Positions 17,595 through 26,198 of a stretch of DNA of 37,361 bases are shown here, piece after piece (position 1 is the stretch's first letter; each line of letters starts with the position of its first letter). Position numbers and translations under genes: made by a program. Below the pieces are notes generated by a model. That model had not been told where the DNA came from and did not search any database. It worked only from the letters and a program-made list of their open reading frames with translations. The stretch lies in assembly GCA_919902495.1 (NCBI GenBank), contig CAKKRC010000054.1:1-37361 (forward strand), given 5' to 3'. The DNA is from Nitrospiria bacterium (lineage in GTDB: Bacteria; Nitrospirota; UBA9217).

Positions 17595-18075
17595 CCCCGT
17601 CAGGTTCGGGAATCCCGGGGATACGGGGGGGGCCTATAACGGCGGTTGACCAGGACCATGACGCCGCTATCGGTGAAGTGGACGTGGACATTGAACAGGG
17701 ACATCAGACCGACTGCGATGAGCCGGAGCCCGGAAGGATACCGCGTGTCTGTGTCCCGATCATTTCGCTGCTATTGGCGCTGAATGAGGTCTATGTCTCC
17801 ATCCGCCCTCTCAGGCAGCAGACTGAGATCAAACATTCTTGACACCTGGAAGTCCCGTCAATGGGATTGTATTGTGCGTGTTGCGGCACCCGCGATCGAT
17901 TGGAACGACGCGTAAAAAAACGGCCGGAGAGGATGTCTCTCCGGCCTTCGATCGTTACGACTGACCGTTTCTTGGTATGTCCCCTGCATGCCGCAGGGAA
18001 ACGAAGACGATCAACAGTGCGTCCGTTCAGGGCCGATCACCGTGATCTTATTCGTACTCTCTCGCGACCGCAGCC
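17595..18075. other. Gap with no supported gene
   Basis: This contains a weak plus-strand GTG frame (17591-17842) and the terminator hairpin of the minus-strand DUF3494 gene. Nothing else in it is recognisable. Confidence 0.4.
17914..17946 (-). terminator. Rho-independent terminator of the DUF3494 gene
   Basis: A perfect 10-bp stem (17922-17931 with 17937-17946, five-base loop) is followed on the minus strand by GTTTTTTT. It lies about 130 bases after the stop of the ice-binding-like gene. Confidence 0.85.
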
Positions 18076-18957
18076 TTACTTGCCGTTGCCGCCTTTACGG
18101 CCCGGATCCCCGGGCATTCCGCCCAGCTCGTCATTCGACCGGCCCGGGTCACCCTGGTTCGAGTTGCCTGGATCGCAATTCTCGGGCCCATTGCCCACGC
18201 CCTGATTGCAGCGGCTCCGTACCACCGGCGGGCTGGCCGCGCATCCGGTGATCGTGGCTCCCGTCATCGTCACCGCGGCTTGCGCCATGGCGTCACCGTT
18301 GAAGGTCCCGCGCGTGATGGTGATGGCTGCCCCGGCGAGAATCGTTCCCTGGAACGCCGAATCCGTCATGGTCGCGGCCTGGGCAACCCACCAGTACACG
18401 CTGCACGGCAACACACCGTTCATGACCACCGAGAAGTTGGTGCCGGTGAGGGCGCCGGTCCCGCTGGTGCCGATCTTGAAGATGTAGGAGTCGCTCGAGG
18501 ACCCGTTGAGCGTCAACACGCCGTCCGTCGTCGTCGACGCTGCGTCGACACAGTAGACGCCGGGCTGACTAAGCGTCATGCCTCCGAGGTTGCCCGAAAT
18601 GATATAGTCGCACTTCATGATCGCGAGGGCGTTGTACGCGCTGAGGAAGTCGATGTACGCCTGCCTGGCGACCAGGTCCCCCGCGTGCAGTGTCCCGTTT
18701 ACCGTGCAGTTGGTCTGCGTGATCGCGGTGCCGGGCCAGACGCCCACGTCTCCCGTGACCGTGGTATCGGTACAGGTCACGGCCGTGCCCGCCAGGACCG
18801 CGAAGCTCTCAGCTGAGCCCGGATCGAGCGCATTTTGCGCGAACGCCGCATGGAGCGGTATTGCGGAAAGAAGCACGGCGAGCAAGACGGTGATAGCAAG
18901 TCTTGCCGTATGTCCGTGGATAGTAGTAGCTGGTAGCGATCTCAGAAATGTCTTCAT
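18076..18957 (-). CDS. Secreted ice-binding-like protein (DUF3494)
   Basis: The 293-residue protein has a long signal peptide ending near AFAQ (residue 41). Residues 44-240 show the DUF3494 pattern: AESFAVLAGTAVTCT, VTGDVGVWPGTAIT, a helix (AYIDFLSAYNAL), GGMTLSQPGVYC, ASTTTDGVLTLNG, YIFKIGTSG, VYWWVAQAATMTDSAFQGTILAGAAIT and FNGDAMAQAAVTM. This is the beta-solenoid ice-binding fold, which some members use to bind ice and others as an adhesin. The tail is a low-complexity Gly/Asn/Pro/Asp region (QGVGNGPENCDPGNSNQGDPG and on), perhaps a spacer or envelope anchor. AAGGAG precedes the ATG. The gene has its own terminator. Ice binding itself is not shown by sequence alone. Confidence 0.85.
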   Translation of the reverse strand: MKTFLRSLPATTIHGHTARLAITVLLAVLLSAIPLHAAFAQNALDPGSAESFAVLAGTAVTCTDTTVTGDVGVWPGTAITQTNCTVNGTLHAGDLVARQAYIDFLSAYNALAIMKCDYIISGNLGGMTLSQPGVYCVDAASTTTDGVLTLNGSSSDSYIFKIGTSGTGALTGTNFSVVMNGVLPCSVYWWVAQAATMTDSAFQGTILAGAAITITRGTFNGDAMAQAAVTMTGATITGCAASPPVVRSRCNQGVGNGPENCDPGNSNQGDPGRSNDELGGMPGDPGRKGGNGK

Positions 18958-19460
18958 GGCAGTTTCTCCTTGATATCGGATATCGACGCTGACCTTTCGG
19001 TTCGTCGTTTACTTCGGACCCTCGACAATTCCTCCAGAGTGTCAATGTACAAATTCGTTTTGTTCATAATGCTTCTAATGATGCTTCGCACCGACATAAA
19101 GAAAGGAGGTCATGATGTCAAAACCCTCTCTTATCGGACCGAGCAGCAGAGCTATATAATACAAGTATCGTGCCAGAGGAGAGCGGTCGATCGCATGAGA
19201 ACCAGCCATTGATTTAATGGAAGAAGTGGGCGCGTGAGTCGCAGAGGGAAAGAAAAAAGCCGTCAAGGATTGCGTCGCATTTAACAGAACTGTCACGGGG
19301 AATGGTTGTAAAAAAAGGACCGTGCGCGTTCTGTTCTGTATGATAGTGAACTTTTCTGTGTCTTCGGTACTATTCCCAAAGATAGTACTTGAGCATTTGC
19401 AGTTGCATGATTTAGAATTAATTCTGCCTGGTATAGAACACGCTATTCAAGGAGTTGCCT
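18958..19460. other. Divergent intergenic region with a possible short peptide gene
   Basis: The gap holds promoters for the minus-strand DUF3494 gene and the plus-strand TlpA operon. A TATAGAACAC-like box near 19432 could be the -10 of the latter. A peptide ORF with a perfect ribosome site is described separately. ORFs at 18970-19212 and 19075-19296 are unconvincing. Confidence 0.4.
19112..19159 (+). CDS. Possible short peptide (14-15 residues)
   Basis: A near-perfect ribosome site AAAGGAGGT (19102-19110) precedes two adjacent ATGs at 19112 and 19115; the second is at the better spacing of five. The frame encodes MMSKPSLIGPSSRAI and stops. The product is too short for a family match. It may be a leader peptide or a chance ORF, though the ribosome site is the best in the window. 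Confidence 0.25.
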   Translation: MMSKPSLIGPSSRAI

Positions 19461-20018
19461 ATGGGTATGGGATCTGCCTCGCCGCGTTCACGCGTGCATC
19501 TTTCTCTTGTCATGTTCATACTAGTGGTCCTGACCTGTACGGTGCGGACCGTCGCCTTCGCCGGCATGCCGGTCGCTGGCCAGCCGGCGCCGGATTTCGT
19601 CCTGCCGGGGCTGCTCGATGCGCAGACGCTTTCTCTCAAGGACCTCAAGGGGAATGTCGTGCTTCTGAACATCTGGGCAAGCTGGTGCACCTCATGCAAG
19701 GACGAGATGGAGGACCTGCTGGCGGTCCAGGAACAATACGGCCCCCGGGGCTTCTCGCTCGTGGCCGTCAATATCGACAACGCTCCCTCGTCAGCCGTCG
19801 ATTTCATGAAACGCTTCGAGAACAGATCGAAAAAGAAACCGGGATTCATCCTCCTGTACGACAGGGACAAAAAGGTGCCGAAGGACTATTTTCAGCGCGG
19901 CATGCCCACGTCCTACCTCATTGACCGGGAGGGCATCCTGCGGAAGACATACCCCGGCAGTTTCTCGAAAAGCACGCTGGACACGCTGAAGACCGCGATC
20001 GAGGAGGCGCTCAAATGA
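19461..20018 (+). CDS. TlpA/ResA-like thioredoxin
   Basis: From the ATG at 19461, with AAGGAG six bases upstream, it has 185 residues. A signal or anchor helix (12-35) places the thioredoxin domain in the periplasm. The active site is WCTSC (Cys76, Cys79), after the AGQPAPDFVLPGL and LKGNVVLLNIWASW strands; the cis-proline region is GMPTSYLIDREG. ResA/TlpA relatives reduce disulfides, often during cytochrome c or copper-centre assembly. The product of the next gene, DUF4266, has a CGC end and overlaps the stop by four bases (ATGA), so it is an obvious candidate partner; that is inference. Confidence 0.9.
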   Translation: MGMGSASPRSRVHLSLVMFILVVLTCTVRTVAFAGMPVAGQPAPDFVLPGLLDAQTLSLKDLKGNVVLLNIWASWCTSCKDEMEDLLAVQEQYGPRGFSLVAVNIDNAPSSAVDFMKRFENRSKKKPGFILLYDRDKKVPKDYFQRGMPTSYLIDREGILRKTYPGSFSKSTLDTLKTAIEEALK

Positions 20019-20242
20019 ACAGAACCGTACTCTGTCTTGGCCTGCTCTGCCTGATCGCTCTCACGGGATGCGCCGAAAAACTGATCATGGTCCAGCCGTA
20101 CGAGATGGAGCATTTCGCGCAGGACAAGATGCGGTTCACGCCGCTCGATGCACGTGCCGCGTTCGAAGAGCACATCTACAGCATCCGCGAAGCATCCGCG
20201 GGAGGTTCAAGCGGATTTCAGGGAGGCTGCGGCTGCCGATGA
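20015..20242 (+). CDS. DUF4266 lipoprotein
   Basis: The 75-residue protein has a signal peptide with lipobox LTGC (lipidated Cys19), a body with VQPYEMEHFAQDKMRFTPLD and a C-terminus with the conserved EASAGGSSG and GGCGCR motifs of DUF4266. Start and stop overlap its neighbours as ATGA on both sides (TlpA gene at 20015-20018, DUF3570 gene at 20239-20242), which indicates tight translational coupling. DUF4266 is found with DUF3570, thioredoxin-like proteins and often ApbE flavin transferases in other genomes (from memory); its molecular role is not established. The paired C-terminal cysteines could be redox-active or modified. Confidence 0.88.
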   Translation: MNRTVLCLGLLCLIALTGCAEKLIMVQPYEMEHFAQDKMRFTPLDARAAFEEHIYSIREASAGGSSGFQGGCGCR

Positions 20243-21366
20243 GCAGAAAGGTCCTTGCCCTCTTCGTCGCGTGCATGCTGCTCCCCATCTGGCCGGTCTT
20301 TGCCGAAAAGCCCAGGGACGGGATCACCTACATCTTCGATCTGTACCTGGACAACGGCAACAACCGGGTGATCGCGCCGGCCGTGTCCCTCTCGAAGAAG
20401 CTATCGGACACCTTCTATCTCGGGACGAAGGTGGGCGTCGATGCGATCACCTCCGCCACCAAGGTCTCCCAGCCGGCCTCGCCAGCCGCGGGCGGAGAGG
20501 ATGACTCCGAAGGCGGCAACATCAGCCTGCGGGTGCCCGTGTCCCTGTCGCTCACCTACGACAGGGACGACGACACCCTGACCGCGGGGGGCTACTATTC
20601 GTACGAACGGACGTACACCGGCAGGTCGCTGTTCGCCGCCTATACGAGGCGCATGAACCTGAACAATACTGCCCTCGGCATCGGGTTCTCCAAATCGTTC
20701 GACAACTGGATACCGGACCATCCGTTGTCGACCGACCGCCGCAGCGAGCGCTCGATGGACCTGACCGCCACCCAGCTGTTGTCGCCGAAAATGTCGGTCC
20801 AGTTCACCTACTCCGCCCTCCGCTCCGACGGGTTCCTCGCCCAGCCGACCGATCAGCTGGTCACGCCCGCGTTCACGGCCTACGCGCAATACCCGGACAC
20901 CCGGAGGGGGAACGCCTATGCGGTCCGGCTCGTCACGCTCCTGAACGATCCCACGAGCCTCCACGTGAATTACCGGGACTACCGCGATGATTGGCACATA
21001 CGATCCGACACGGTGAACCTTGAACTGTACCGCGACATTTCATCCTCCGTCGTTCTCGGCGGACGCTACCGCTACTACCGCCAGAGCAAGGCGTACTTCG
21101 CGAAGGACCTTGCCCTCTACACGCCGGGCGATCCGCTGATCGCCGTGGATTACCGCATGTACGCCTTCCAGAGCAACACGGTCGGCGTCATGGCCATACT
21201 GAAACCCTCGCGGAGCTTTCTGCGCAGGTTCGACGCCGACAAGGTCAAGCTGAAGCTGAGCGCGGATGTTTTCACCACGTCGAGGCACGAAAACATCCAG
21301 TACCAGTATCACACGGACCGGCTGACCGGCATGTTCACCACGATCGCGCTGGAGTATGATTTATGA
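20239..21366 (+). CDS. DUF3570 outer-membrane beta-barrel-like protein
   Basis: The 375-residue product starts with a signal peptide (MSRKVLALFVACMLLPIWPVFA) and continues with alternating amphipathic strands, for example ISLRVPVSLSLTYDRDDDTL, GYYSYERTYTG and RDISSSVVLGGRYRYY. It ends ...FTTIALEYDL, with an aromatic/aliphatic C-terminal strand as in outer-membrane barrels. It fits DUF3570, usually next to DUF4266. The long frame extending upstream is a shadow of the DUF4266 gene; the ATG at 20239 sits in an ATGA overlap. It is the last gene of the operon. Its likely role is transport or display at the outer membrane of whatever TlpA and DUF4266 act on. Confidence 0.82.
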   Translation: MSRKVLALFVACMLLPIWPVFAEKPRDGITYIFDLYLDNGNNRVIAPAVSLSKKLSDTFYLGTKVGVDAITSATKVSQPASPAAGGEDDSEGGNISLRVPVSLSLTYDRDDDTLTAGGYYSYERTYTGRSLFAAYTRRMNLNNTALGIGFSKSFDNWIPDHPLSTDRRSERSMDLTATQLLSPKMSVQFTYSALRSDGFLAQPTDQLVTPAFTAYAQYPDTRRGNAYAVRLVTLLNDPTSLHVNYRDYRDDWHIRSDTVNLELYRDISSSVVLGGRYRYYRQSKAYFAKDLALYTPGDPLIAVDYRMYAFQSNTVGVMAILKPSRSFLRRFDADKVKLKLSADVFTTSRHENIQYQYHTDRLTGMFTTIALEYDL

Positions 21367-21835
21367 GATGAACGGTCGCAGCAATGCTGATCTCAATAAG
21401 AATAGTGGGGTATTTTTGGGGCATGCTCGTTGCTATGAATAGAAACTACGGAGAGGGTCGCGTCATGACGATGCTGGCGGCAGATGCCCTTTTTAGTTTG
21501 TATCAACATCAAAGATCCGAACTCAATGCCGCTTTCGTGCACTACGTCATCACACACTCGATCGTTTTGCACTAAATGCATCTGGGTCCTCAAGTTGTCC
21601 CAGCGGGCAAGCGCAATAACTACAGAAGCAAGTCTGATAACAACCCACTGTACCCACTGGGAGCATCTATCTGTCACCTCCATTCTGATTTTTGCCAGGA
21701 ACCCAAACAGGATACAGTAGATGCTCTCTTATTGAAAGAGCCGGCAACGCGTATTGTACGCCATCAAGCAACCAGGGAAACAACGTCACCAAAGACCAGA
21801 ACGACTTGCCCCAGGATTACCGTGAGAAACCGTCG
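21367..21835. other. Convergent intergenic gap
   Basis: This lies between the convergent ends of the DUF3570 and DUF3857 genes. ORFs on both strands (21393-21683 and others) have no ribosome sites and no recognisable products. I see no clear terminator or repeat. It may be decayed sequence. Confidence 0.4.
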
Positions 21836-23707
21836 TCAATCGCTGACCAGGACCTGCGCTTTCAGGTCCCGCGCGATGCTCAGCATGGCTTTCTTATAGT
21901 CCGCCATGACCTGCGGAGTGCAGACGTTGGACGGCGTCTTGTCCTTCAGTTCGCGGCGCACTGTCAGCGTGTTCTTCGACTGCCGGTAGGTCGCCCGGTA
22001 GTCGATGAGAGCGCCGGCAAGTTCGTAATCCTTGGGGATGGCCACGATCTTCATGGTGTCCGGGAACTCCAGGACATACTCTTCCACGCTTTTCCCGCCG
22101 CTGCAGGCCTGCGGTTTCTTCGATTCCGGCCCATATGCGGACGCCAGGAAGTGTTCAATGGGGAAGAAGCTCCCGGCTACCGGTCTCACGGCCATTCCCG
22201 TGGCGGATCCGACGGTCACGTAATCCTGCAGACTGAACGACACGCTGAGCTTGTATGTGTCGATCAAAGGTTCCGGATCGTCCTTCTTCAGCGTTCCGCT
22301 GCCGTGCATTTTTTGAGATTCAAGCATCGACTTCACAACCAATTCCTCCTGTCCGCCCGGAACCTTGCGCATAACTGCCCTGGCGGTGATCGCCGGCATA
22401 CCTTTGAGGCTCATCTCGGCATCCCCGGCTGCGGACCCGTCGGACTTTATCCGGATATGGGTCCGCATGGTCTGCTCATGCCCGTACTGGGCAGTCGACG
22501 GCGTCTTCATGCCTTCCCGGTAGTGCGATACCAGCAAGACCGGTTTCTCGCCGAGTTGCATCGGGAGCATGCCGAAGGGCGTGTCGGAAGAGGTCGAATC
22601 AAGAAAGAGGTTCATTCCCGGGATGTAGTTGATGACGTGGTTCACCGCTGAGACCACGGGCACGTCCGACAACTGGTAGCTCCCGCCCGCATTGATCAGG
22701 GCCTGCTCGCTCTCGATGTTCCGGGAAGCGAGGAGCGCCTGCAGCAGGGTCGCGTGGTCCTTGCAATCGCCCATCTTGTTGTCGAGCACAACGGAAAGAT
22801 CGCGGGGAACAACAGCGCCGATCCCGATGCAGTTCCCGCCGTAGGAGATGTTCCTGGCGACCCAATCGTAGAGAGCGCGGGCCTGCAGCTCCGGGGTCTT
22901 CTTGTCACTAACGATCTCCGCTCCCAGCTTCTTCACCCGCTCGGTCACCGCGGCCTTGGGCGTGGCTCGTGCTCCGTACGCGTCAACGATCTCCTTGTAG
23001 CTGTTGAACGTCGACACATAGAGGGCCGGCCCGTCTCCGATGGTGTAAATGCCGTTGTCGGCAGGCGTCCATTTTTCAGGCGTCTTGTTCCGGTAGGTCC
23101 ACCGCAGGACCTGCTTCCCCTGCTTCACGTCCGGCTTCCGCTCATCGAGAAAATAGGATCGAGTCTTCAAGTTCATTGTCGTGGGCGCGGTGATCTCAAT
23201 GGAAGCGTCATCAAGCGCGCCGAAAGGCGAAAATTTGTGAGAAGTCGAGAAGTGGTTAGGGAACATGCCCTCCGAGTTGGTGACCCGGGAGGAAAAGACC
23301 GCCGTATCGCCTACAGCGAGGTCCGTGAAAACCACGGTTATGGTCGTTTGATCGGAGTACAAGGGAGAGGCCTTTTTATACCCGTCGCTGATATTGACCT
23401 GGTAGCTTTCCTTGGGGGCGTCGATCCGCTGCCCGGACTTCTTCACGGTATAGGCCTCCAGGATCTCCCCCTTCGCGACCGACGTGCTGAAGGTAACGTG
23501 AGCATCCTTCAACCCTGCAAGTGCGTTCTCTTTCAGGACCGTCCTGCTCCATTTCTCCGTTACAACGAAGGAACCGTCAGCGTTCACGTCATATTTGACA
23601 TCCCAGGATAGATAGCGGTAGGGGATATCGGATTCCGGCATCGGCTCGGCGAGGGCAGGTGATGCGATGAAGAGAAGGAGCATTATCAGGGAAATGAATG
23701 ATCTCAT
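21836..23707 (-). CDS. Exported DUF3857 and transglutaminase-like protein
   Basis: From the ATG at 23707 (GGAGG four bases upstream) it has 623 residues with signal peptide MRSFISLIMLLLFIASPALA. Residues 30-205 form a DUF3857 beta domain (SWDVKYDVNADGSFVVTEKW). Residues 255-375 are a transglutaminase-like fold with the triad Cys315 (KMGDCKDHA), His357 (NHVIN) and Asp370 (LFLD). The C-terminal third is another beta-rich domain. Such proteins are periplasmic and may act as proteases or amide-forming enzymes; the substrate is not known. The triad is intact, so it is probably active. The gene is the downstream partner of the DUF3999-like gene, about 140 bases apart on the same strand. Confidence 0.85.
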   Translation of the reverse strand: MRSFISLIMLLLFIASPALAEPMPESDIPYRYLSWDVKYDVNADGSFVVTEKWSRTVLKENALAGLKDAHVTFSTSVAKGEILEAYTVKKSGQRIDAPKESYQVNISDGYKKASPLYSDQTTITVVFTDLAVGDTAVFSSRVTNSEGMFPNHFSTSHKFSPFGALDDASIEITAPTTMNLKTRSYFLDERKPDVKQGKQVLRWTYRNKTPEKWTPADNGIYTIGDGPALYVSTFNSYKEIVDAYGARATPKAAVTERVKKLGAEIVSDKKTPELQARALYDWVARNISYGGNCIGIGAVVPRDLSVVLDNKMGDCKDHATLLQALLASRNIESEQALINAGGSYQLSDVPVVSAVNHVINYIPGMNLFLDSTSSDTPFGMLPMQLGEKPVLLVSHYREGMKTPSTAQYGHEQTMRTHIRIKSDGSAAGDAEMSLKGMPAITARAVMRKVPGGQEELVVKSMLESQKMHGSGTLKKDDPEPLIDTYKLSVSFSLQDYVTVGSATGMAVRPVAGSFFPIEHFLASAYGPESKKPQACSGGKSVEEYVLEFPDTMKIVAIPKDYELAGALIDYRATYRQSKNTLTVRRELKDKTPSNVCTPQVMADYKKAMLSIARDLKAQVLVSD

Positions 23708-23847
23708 GGTGCCTCCATAGGGAACTCTAACGTTGATGTGTTTGATGCAGTTTACGCCCCTGCTCATTTCTACTATTCCGCCCTGCACATACCTCTTCTT
23801 CGATCACCTTGATCAGCCCGATCAGCGGCACGAGGGCGCTCGCCAGC

Positions 23848-25944
23848 CTACTGTTCCGCCTTCGGGAAGAGCCTGGCGATCACGATCATCAGGATCAGGG
23901 TCACGCCGCCGAGCACCGCATAGAGCCCCCAGCTCTTGTCCTCGAACGCTCCCACGAACGCGTTCTTGAACCCCGCGGAACTGACCGATTCGACCTTCCC
24001 CATCTCCACGGTCTTCGGAAGGACATCGGCCAGGTGGGCCTGGACCAAGGTCAGGTCGTACTTCGCCGCGCCGATCGTATCGTTCCCGCCGTAGAGCGCG
24101 AACTCCCCGGCAGCGGACGCGAGGAAGAGCAGCACCGGCGCGCCGTAGCTCGCCTGCGGCTTGCCAAGCTCGATGGGCCGGTTGTCGCCGTGCTCCATGG
24201 CGATGCGCAGCTTTGCAACATCAAGCGGCAGGCCGGCGAGCGGCACGCGCAGGACCGACGGGGTCTGGGTCGCGTTCTGCCAGCGCATCGTCCTCCACAC
24301 CTGCCACCCCGCTCGCCCCTGGAGCGGCGCCTCGATTTGCACGACCCGGTCGAAGATCCCGGCGGACTCAACGCTCAGCTCCCTCAGGTCAGTTGACCGG
24401 TCCGGCAGCTCGACGGTCCAGGTGGTCCTGTTCTTCTTCTTGTCGTACTCAGGCGTTGCCGCAAGGGCGATCACCCGCTCCTCGCTCGGACCGGAAAAGT
24501 AAGGGACCTGGACGCCGTCCTTCACGATCCGGATCGTGCCGAATCCAGTGCGAAGGCTTGCCTCGCGGTTCAGCACCAGCCGGTAGTATCCCGCCTCCCC
24601 GACCGGGAGCCGCGACTGCCAGCGGAACCCCTTCCCGTCAAAGGGCCCTCCCGCGACAGCATACTTCTTGAGCAGGCTCTCGGGCTGCCACTGCGGATTC
24701 TCCTGCGCATCGGAGAAAGCGACGACAGCACTGATCTTCCGCTCCTTGTCCCCCGGCGTCTCCTGGATGGCCACCAGGCTCCCCAGGCCGGTCTGGGCCA
24801 GATATGAGCCGGCCTTGTCAGCGTAGAAGGTCATACGAGGAAGGTTCACCGTGATCGCCATGGACTTGATCGCGCCGACGTACGTCTTGCCCGGATCGAG
24901 CCGCAGCACGAGTGAGCGCGTAGCCCAGTAGCCAGCCACGGGGATCTCGAGCAGGCTGCCTTTTTTCCCAACTGTCGTGACACTTCCGGAGAGCAGCTTC
25001 TGGAACTGCAGCTTGCCGCCGGAGACCACCTCGGCGCCCAGCTCCCAGGCGCCCTGGAACTGCGCTTCGGTAGTAAGCGTAATGTGTTTGATCCAGAGCC
25101 CCGGGCCCGGCAGGGTTGTGGAGAGCACGCGCATATGCTCGTCGGTCTTGTCCGAGAACTTGAGCGGCACGGACAGCTGCGCGAAGTCCTGCGCGGCGTT
25201 CTTGCCCGAAAGGGTCACCGACGTCACCGGCAGGGTCGTCTCGCGGAACCGCTTGTCATAGCCCTTGAAGCCGAGCCGCAGCTTCTGGTAGATCCCTTGC
25301 TTGACGCTGATCTCGGCGGCAAAGCGGCCGCCGGACGCGTAGAGGGCAGCATTCTCCGCAAGCACGTGCCAGCCTTTTGCGTCCAAGCCCTCGATCTTCA
25401 CCGTGCCCATGGTCTGCGGCGCGTCCACGTCGATCCGGACCGTCTCGACGAGCAGGTCCTTCGGCCCGTCGGCCTCCCAGACGAGCATGCGCTTCTTGTC
25501 GAAGAGCAGGCGGCTGGGCTTCAGCGCAACGCTGCGCGGTCCGGTGTCGCCCTTCCAGAAAAGCTCGAAGGAGCGCGGATTGCCGTCCGGCCCGACGAGG
25601 GTCAGGTCCAGCTGCGAGGTCCTGGCCGCGCCGTCCGTCCCGAAGAAGACCCCGGCAGGCAGCACTGTCTCGATCAGCCCCGGCTGGTCGACCTGCGCCG
25701 ATGCCTGATAGTGCCATTGCTGGTCGAGCCCCACCTGCGGGAGCTGTTGGCTCCTCTTATCGACGCGAGATCCCGCAGCAGCAGGTTTCATTGACTCCGG
25801 CTGTCGCGAAGCGACGGCTGCAAAACTCCCCCGACTCCTGTCGGGGCCTGCTGCGGCCGCGGGGTCGGCAAAAGCGGGATGCGGCGATGAGAGGAGGATG
25901 AAAGTGACGATACTGAAAAACGCTGAAGTTTGGTACTGTTTCAT
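23848..25944 (-). CDS. Exported DUF3999-like membrane-anchored protein
   Basis: From the ATG at 25944 (AAAGGTGA upstream) it has 698 residues, longer than the 450-500 usual in DUF3999. A signal peptide (MKQYQTSAFFSIVTFILLSSPHPAFA) precedes a region with WHYQASAQVDQPGLIETVLP. The C-terminus holds GDNRPIELGKPQASYGAPVLLF and a single membrane helix (WGLYAVLGGVTLILMIVIARLF), as in DUF3999 proteins of Pseudomonas-type genomes, which often sit next to DUF2339; none is seen here. The middle may be a family-specific insertion. It is inner-membrane anchored with a periplasmic domain; its function is unknown. A 123-bp piece of this gene is repeated at 28098-28220. Confidence 0.65.
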   Translation of the reverse strand: MKQYQTSAFFSIVTFILLSSPHPAFADPAAAAGPDRSRGSFAAVASRQPESMKPAAAGSRVDKRSQQLPQVGLDQQWHYQASAQVDQPGLIETVLPAGVFFGTDGAARTSQLDLTLVGPDGNPRSFELFWKGDTGPRSVALKPSRLLFDKKRMLVWEADGPKDLLVETVRIDVDAPQTMGTVKIEGLDAKGWHVLAENAALYASGGRFAAEISVKQGIYQKLRLGFKGYDKRFRETTLPVTSVTLSGKNAAQDFAQLSVPLKFSDKTDEHMRVLSTTLPGPGLWIKHITLTTEAQFQGAWELGAEVVSGGKLQFQKLLSGSVTTVGKKGSLLEIPVAGYWATRSLVLRLDPGKTYVGAIKSMAITVNLPRMTFYADKAGSYLAQTGLGSLVAIQETPGDKERKISAVVAFSDAQENPQWQPESLLKKYAVAGGPFDGKGFRWQSRLPVGEAGYYRLVLNREASLRTGFGTIRIVKDGVQVPYFSGPSEERVIALAATPEYDKKKNRTTWTVELPDRSTDLRELSVESAGIFDRVVQIEAPLQGRAGWQVWRTMRWQNATQTPSVLRVPLAGLPLDVAKLRIAMEHGDNRPIELGKPQASYGAPVLLFLASAAGEFALYGGNDTIGAAKYDLTLVQAHLADVLPKTVEMGKVESVSSAGFKNAFVGAFEDKSWGLYAVLGGVTLILMIVIARLFPKAEQ

Positions 25945-26067
25945 GCAGGTCACCTTTCCGGGAGGCTCATCCCGTCGCCGCGGACGTTGCAGCAGCTCCA
26001 GAGTCTTGAAACGATAGCGGCAGCAGTCATCCGACAGCCTCATTCCATCTCTGTTTGTTATTGAATC

Positions 26068-26089
26068 TCCCTGCAGCAAGCTGCAGGGA
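26068..26089. repeat. Short palindromic hairpin
   Basis: TCCCTGCAGC and GCTGCAGGGA form a perfect 10-bp stem around AA, between the DUF3999-like start and the gene ending at 26199. A degenerate relative, CCCCGCAGC (26136-26144) with GCTACGGGG (26171-26179), is 60 bases away. The CTGCAGC-AA-GCTGCAG form looks like a dispersed REP-type element. Confidence 0.6.
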
Positions 26090-26198
26090 ATCTTCGATCC
26101 TCAAAGTAGTTTAAGTTATCCTAATCGCTCGCTAACCCCGCAGCAAGACTTCGGCGAGCTCAGTCGAGCCGCTACGGGGAATGCGCTCGCTCCTGGAT

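Noticed and set aside
17591-17842. 83-residue plus-strand GTG ORF
   Set aside because: Only a GTGA overlap with the preceding ORF supports it; the product has no recognisable pattern.
21692-22651. 319-residue plus-strand ORF
   Set aside because: Shadow of the DUF3857-transglutaminase gene on the other strand; no ribosome site.
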